A stretch of DNA of 64,000 nucleotides from Larix kaempferi (Eukaryota > Streptophyta > Pinopsida > Pinales > Pinaceae): contig BSBM01000904.1 in the NCBI GenBank assembly GCA_027924585.1, positions 14,199,501 to 14,263,500 on the forward strand. The letters are read 5' to 3'. The translations under genes and the position numbers were made by a program. Numbering within the stretch: position 1 is the stretch's first letter; each line of letters begins with the position of its first letter. Shown here one piece after another: positions 60,025 through 64,000 of the stretch. The notes beneath the pieces were generated by a model. That model made no database searches. It saw only the letters and a list, made by a program, of their open reading frames with translations, and was not told the origin of the DNA.

Positions 60025-63000
60025 TGTTAATGAAATTGTCATTGATGCCAACATGGTCATGATATCTTTTGATGCCATCACCCAGCTGATGATACTGAAG
60101 ACCCGAGAGCAGCCTTGAAGTTCTGGTAGAGGTTGAGGGATCATTTGGACTCTTAAAGAAATTGTGATGGCAAGGATGCAGAATAATCAAGTGGACTCAA
60201 ATGGAACACATTGTCTCATTTGGAGTAAAGCAAAGTTGCCACTTGGGGTTGAATGGCGAGGGAAGTAGCACTCAAGCGACCCACTAGGGTTCTAATACTT
60301 TGGAGGCATGTGCATAGTGTTGTTCATTATGGGCCAGTTTTCCTGCAAAAGCAAGCCAATTGGTGAATCAATGGGAAGTTGTAGCAAAAGGAGTCTACAG
60401 GAATGCATGTAGCAGTCACAGGAAGAAGGAAAAAGGATAACAATGTGCCTCAGAAGCTTTCTAGTTGATGTAGGATGGATGTGTCCCTAGCAAAGAGAGT
60501 AGTGCCCATCTCCTTCGAATGATAGAGAAATTAAGACTGCTGCTTTCATGCAGCCCCTATACCATCATATTTGCTCGCTGTTGCATATAGGCAGCCACAT
60601 ACATATATGCCAAAACCTGTGCTGCTGTGTGCTGCTATGTATGATGAATAAGTACTCTTACTTAGCTCAAATTCTGCTGTTATCAAGTAGAGTAAGTCCA
60701 ATGGCAATGGTGGTAGAGCAATCTCGGTTAATAAACAAAGGCAAATGTTGGCTCATCTTCAAATGATTATGTGAAGTCGGCCCTGATTAAAATATAAAAT
60801 ATGGAAATGTGATGTCGGCCCAGAAGGAAAATTTATTGTTACGTCGACTCAATTTAAATTAATTTTTTTGGATGTCGGCTCAATAAAGATTGTATGAAGT
60901 CGGCTCATATTTAAATTGAATTTTTTTAATAGCAGGTCGGCCCTCAATTTAAGGAAGAAAAACTAGTATAAATCCCCCTCCACGATTTCACTTTAGAAGT
61001 GGGTGTTTTCGTGATTTAAGAGCTCGGATTTAATGATGAAGACACAGCTGTTTGACAGCTCGGAATTTTTGTGAAGGCAGAGCTCGATTGTTTGGTGAAG
61101 GCAGAGCTCGGAATTTTGTGAAGGCACAGCTCGATTTTGTTGGTGAAGGCACAGCTGTTTTATAACTCGAATTTTTGGTGAAGGCAATGTGGAAATGAAG
61201 GTCTGAATCTTTTAAACGCTGCTGGAGACAGAGCTCGATTGCTGGTGGTAGAGCTCGGATTTTTGGAGGCACAGCTCGGATTTTATGTGAAGGAGAGCTC
61301 GGATTTTTGGTAAAGGCAACGTGAAAATAATACTCTGATTTTCGGGTTAATTATGGTTGAAGGCACAGTAGCTCTGGTTTTCAGGTGATACATTGAGACA
61401 GCCGCAGCTTGACTGAGGAAAAGATCTCGTGGAAAAGAAGGACGCAGCTACAGCAGTGGAGTTCATTTCTTTTGAGGAAAGACCCATCTGAGTTTTGGTG
61501 AAGACGTGGGGGATTCAACACCGGCAGGGATAAATTTCGCAGGGAATGCAGGCCTTATGGTGAACACGATGCTGCTTATTTCAGCTCATATGCCCACGCA
61601 CTTCTGTGGAATTCATGACGTGTAAGATCCCACGCACTTCTGTATCCGCCAGGGTTTAAATCGGGCATACTAAGCTGAGCTCACGCTATTGATTAAGGAG
61701 CCGAGAATTTTTTTTTTTTTTTTTTTTTTGCGTGAAGGTATCAGGATTGAAAGGGTTCATGGGTGATAATCTGAAGGAGCAATTTGATTCATACAGTTAC
61801 TGAGGCAAATTCGTTGAAACAGTTTTTTTTATCACCAGTGGCTGAGGGCGCATTCATCTAGGAATATTGCTGGAGAAATGCTCTTTCCTGTTGATTGCAT
61901 GAGTGTATTTGCAAAGGAATTTAATATCTCCAATCTGTTGAATGAATTGCAATAAGACCACATGGAGAGGGCACACCATTGAAGAGAATCAATCTCAGAA
62001 TTCTCATTATTCTTCATTGCCGAGGTATGAGATTGGTTTTTCTTTTTATTTCTAGATCACTGATTTGTGAAGATTTGTAGAGGCTTCAATGTTCCCCTAT
62101 TGGTGAGAGGGAGTATCTATGAAGACCAAGACCACATGGAGAGGGCGCACTGTCATCATAGCTTCCTCTACATAAAGTGCGCAGCTGCTATTATTTTGGC
62201 CATGAAGGGAAGTGCACACCCCTAGAGAGAACATTAAGATCAGCTCATTCATCCCTGCGTTAGTAGAGATCTTGAGAAGTCTTTAGAAGACCTGGACCAG
62301 TTTTAAAAATAAAATAAATTCCGTGCATTGGTTGATGACTATAGCTTGACTTGACTAAGATATCAGATTGACATGATAGAGATGTACTTGACAGTAACAA
62401 TGATCAGGTCAGACTTTCTCAAGGCATATGAAAGTAGCTGTGTGTGAACAGATCTTAAACTACTTGTTATCCTGGATAAGGAGTGCATGTGACAAATATC
62501 TATGGTCAAGCAAAAACTTGTATATGAATGAGTCAGCCTTGAAGACCTATTAAAGATTGATATGATGACAAGTATAGCAGAGGTTTGAAGCTGAGATGCA
62601 ACAAAGAAATGTTGAAGAGCAGTGTGAAAGAAGATGATACGTTGAAGATGATGCACCCTATCAGAAGATGTATGATGATTTGACAAAGATCAGATAAGAG
62701 GATGAGCAGCAGTGAAGAATTGGTGGACAGAATGCTGATGTGATAGAGATTGCTTTGGATGTGGCAGTGATATCTACAAGGATGATCTGACAGTGACTAG
62801 AGTACAGTGATTGATGAGTTGATAATTGTAAAGGCAAGCTTGTCTTGCTTTTGAGGTTAGGATACCTCAAACCTTTCTTAGCAGGGTCTAAGAAAATCAG
62901 GCAGGGTCCTGGATGCAGAGTAGGTGCTCTATGTATCAGTAGGTGCTGATTTTTCCTAACGGTTGTAGCCGTACCATAATAATATAAAAGATTACAAATT

Positions 63001-63185
63001 TATATGGTGTGGTGTTCTTCTGTGTTATGGCTCTTTATGAATGAAATGCTTATGCTATGTGAATGATGTTTATGAAATGAATATGGTAAAGTATAAGATT
63101 GATGAATTGATAGCTAACGGTGGTAAGCTAAGAAAATTTAAAATTGGCTTCACACTGATTCACCCCCCCCCTCTCAGTGTCAACA
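60025..63185 (+). repeat. Full-length 3' LTR, 3,161 bp
   Basis: It runs TGTTAATGAAATTG to AGTGTCAACA. U3 contains five gtcggc(c/t)c motifs (60776-60943) just before a TATA box tataaat (60967-60973). Downstream, 61010-61330 is a degenerate repeat built on agctcgg and ggtgaaggc. A poly-T run lies near 61709. The end half (62212-63185) matches the 5' LTR. Confidence 0.88.
60776..60973 (+). promoter_or_regulatory. LTR promoter with repeated GTCGGCYC motif
   Basis: gtcggccc or gtcggctc occurs at 60776, 60814, 60874, 60899 and 60936, with a variant gtcgactc at 60843. The TATA box is at 60967-60973. The unrelated Copia LTR has the same gtcggccc 30 bp before its TATA box (41142, 41179). A regulatory role is inferred from position and repetition. 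Confidence 0.6.
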
Positions 63186-63341
63186 TCCTTGTGGGAATGC
63201 GCCCACCACTTGTGGGGATTTAATCCCACGAAATGGCTGCCCATATGTCATGGTCATCATATCATCGAAAATGAACATTGGCATGTTCAACTTTTGCTCG
63301 CTTGCTTGATAATTCAACCAAGTACAACTTAGTTGGCAACA

Positions 63342-63597
63342 TCTGGCTCCAACTGCGGGACGCGTACTCGATCTGATTCTCTCAATCAAAGAGAGTATGC
63401 GAGAATCCAAGAATCTCTGCTTCCTGCATGAAAAACTAGAATGCAACAGTCCCACACATTTTTGCCAAATGAAACATAAGTTGCAACATTATTCAAAAAT
63501 AAAACTAAAACAAGTAAATGAAATTAATATACATCAATGATATACAAAAGCATAATGTACAAAAATGCAAGGCAAAGGTTTAGAAATGGCCCTGCTG
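63342..63597 (-). other. PPT and 3' non-coding region of the Ty3/gypsy element
   Basis: The minus strand reads cccgcagttggagccaga directly before LTR_C, identical to the array PPT. The remaining bases up to the integrase stop align patchily with the array's 8995-9263 region. Confidence 0.75.
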
Positions 63598-64000
63598 TCA
63601 ATTTGCCCCCATGGGCATTAGAAGATCTTCTTTGAAGAACAACTTGAGATGTTGTCCATTGACTGGTAGGGTCAATCTTTCTCCATCCATCGTGCAAAGG
63701 AAGAAAGAATTAACCCCTGCTGGTTCAAATATAATATATGGTCCCAACCATAAGCTATCAAAATTTCCATGTTTTCCTGGCTTATCTCGTCGCTTATCCC
63801 ATAAACGAACCCAATCCCTTGGCTGAAAGTCTCTAGGATTAGCAGATCTGTCAAAAGTCCTCTTAACCCTGTCCTGATTTCTGATACTCTGGTCTAAGGC
63901 CTTTCTTCTGGTCTCATCTAACTTCATAATCTGCTCAATTCTATTCTGCATACCATCATCATTTGGATCATAATCATGCAACATCTGATACACTGGAAAC
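63598..64000 (-). CDS. Ty3/gypsy integrase C-terminus (partial, open at window edge)
   Basis: The minus frame is open to the window edge; the TGA stop is at 63598-63600. The first residues belong to the tail of the integrase core region (FPVYQMLHD). Then comes the RRKALDQ..N..RVKRTFDR connector and the end domain RLWDKRRDKPGKHGNFDSLW with LGPY, a GPY/F module, and PVNGQHLKLFF close to the end. Integrase joins element cDNA to the chromosome; GPY/F modules help it multimerise and choose targets. Pol ends about 260 bp before the LTR, leaving no room for an env-like ORF. This is the likely enzyme source for the TR-GAG array family, as their PPT regions match. Confidence 0.92.
   Translation of the reverse strand, partial: FPVYQMLHDYDPNDDGMQNRIEQIMKLDETRRKALDQSIRNQDRVKRTFDRSANPRDFQPRDWVRLWDKRRDKPGKHGNFDSLWLGPYIIFEPAGVNSFFLCTMDGERLTLPVNGQHLKLFFKEDLLMPMGAN

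Larger units (their letters stand above)
54923..63185 (+). mobile_element. Rearranged non-autonomous Copia-type element (TR-GAG)
   Basis: The 8,263-bp insertion is bounded by TCCTT at 54918-54922 and 63186-63190. Order: inverted mini-LTR (54923-55223), double-PPT palindrome (55224-55302), deleted 5' LTR (55303-56285), tRNA-iMet primer site, gag, a second small ORF, PPT, full 3' LTR (60025-63185). There is no protease, integrase or RT. Both outer ends are the same LTR terminus (AGTGTCAACA). The target duplication enclosing the inverted piece suggests the rearranged DNA was integrated as one molecule. Confidence 0.88.
52354..63341 (-). mobile_element. 3' LTR of Ty3/gypsy element (LTR_C), split by nested Copia
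   Basis: The LTR occupies 52354-54922 plus 63191-63341, about 2.72 kb before interruption. On the minus strand it starts TGTTGCCAAC (63341) and ends GGCAACA (52354). The start region at 52354-52500 matches the array LTR (cctccgtctaggcttactcc shared). TATA (54711-54722) and AATAAA (54636-54641) sit in the usual order, and the GC palindrome is at about 53485-53502. Directly to the right lies the PPT and integrase end of its element. A Copia-type element is inserted in U3 with duplication TCCTT. Confidence 0.85.

Noticed and set aside
8995-63341. Athila assignment from the tRNA-Asp primer site
   Set aside because: The right-edge pol ends about 260 bp before the LTR with no env-like ORF, and RT is not visible. 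The lineage is left open.

Overview
The window looks like nuclear DNA from a seed plant with a very large, repeat-rich genome. It holds one recognisable host gene, a plastid-type CLC chloride channel/transporter (CLC-e type) on the minus strand. Three of its exons lie at 35045-47210 and are separated by introns of 157 bp and 10,723 bp. The rest is nested transposable elements. Introns this long, filled with old LTR elements, suggest a gymnosperm; that is inference and no species is claimed.

Layout. 1-3554 is part of a long Ty3/gypsy-type LTR (called LTR0 here). 3555-5298 and 28036-28271 are two halves of an older LTR-like repeat (repeat D, minus orientation) that also contains a 366-bp hAT-type element. 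Between the halves, 5299-28035 is a tandem array LTR-int-LTR-int-LTR-int-LTR: four 3,696-bp LTRs and three 2,651-bp internal regions with a 6,347-bp period. The whole array is bounded by a single 5-bp target duplication, GGGTC. Each internal region carries a tRNA-Asp primer binding site and one gag-like ORF but no protease, RT or integrase, so this is a non-autonomous element of the TR-GAG type. 28272-34741 holds degraded LTR-derived repeats, some head to head. 35045-47210 is the CLC gene; its long intron holds a tRNA-derived SINE, LINE scraps, LTR fragments, a 5'-truncated Copia with a 92-bp minisatellite, and another long LTR containing a 1,071-bp hAT-type element. 47211-52353 is intron or flank with LINE scraps and a GCATGC-rich tract. 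52354-63341 is the 3' LTR of another Ty3/gypsy element. Its integrase C-terminus is at the right edge (63598-64000) and its PPT region matches that of the array.

Nested inside that last LTR (54923-63185, duplication TCCTT) is a rearranged Copia-type element. It has a tRNA-iMet primer site, a gag with four CCHC knuckles and no pol. Its left end is a 301-bp inverted, internally deleted LTR joined through a double-PPT palindrome to a second, differently deleted LTR.

Working together: the array elements probably rely in trans on proteins of the Ty3/gypsy family at the right edge, because the PPT and about 250 bp of 3' internal sequence are shared. The Copia element needs a pol-bearing relative that is not in view. 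The Ty3/gypsy LTRs share a minus-strand TATA box followed 75-90 bp later by AATAAA, and most of them share a U3 hairpin or a GC-rich U5 palindrome, which outlines U3, R and U5. All lie in the same sense as the CLC gene.
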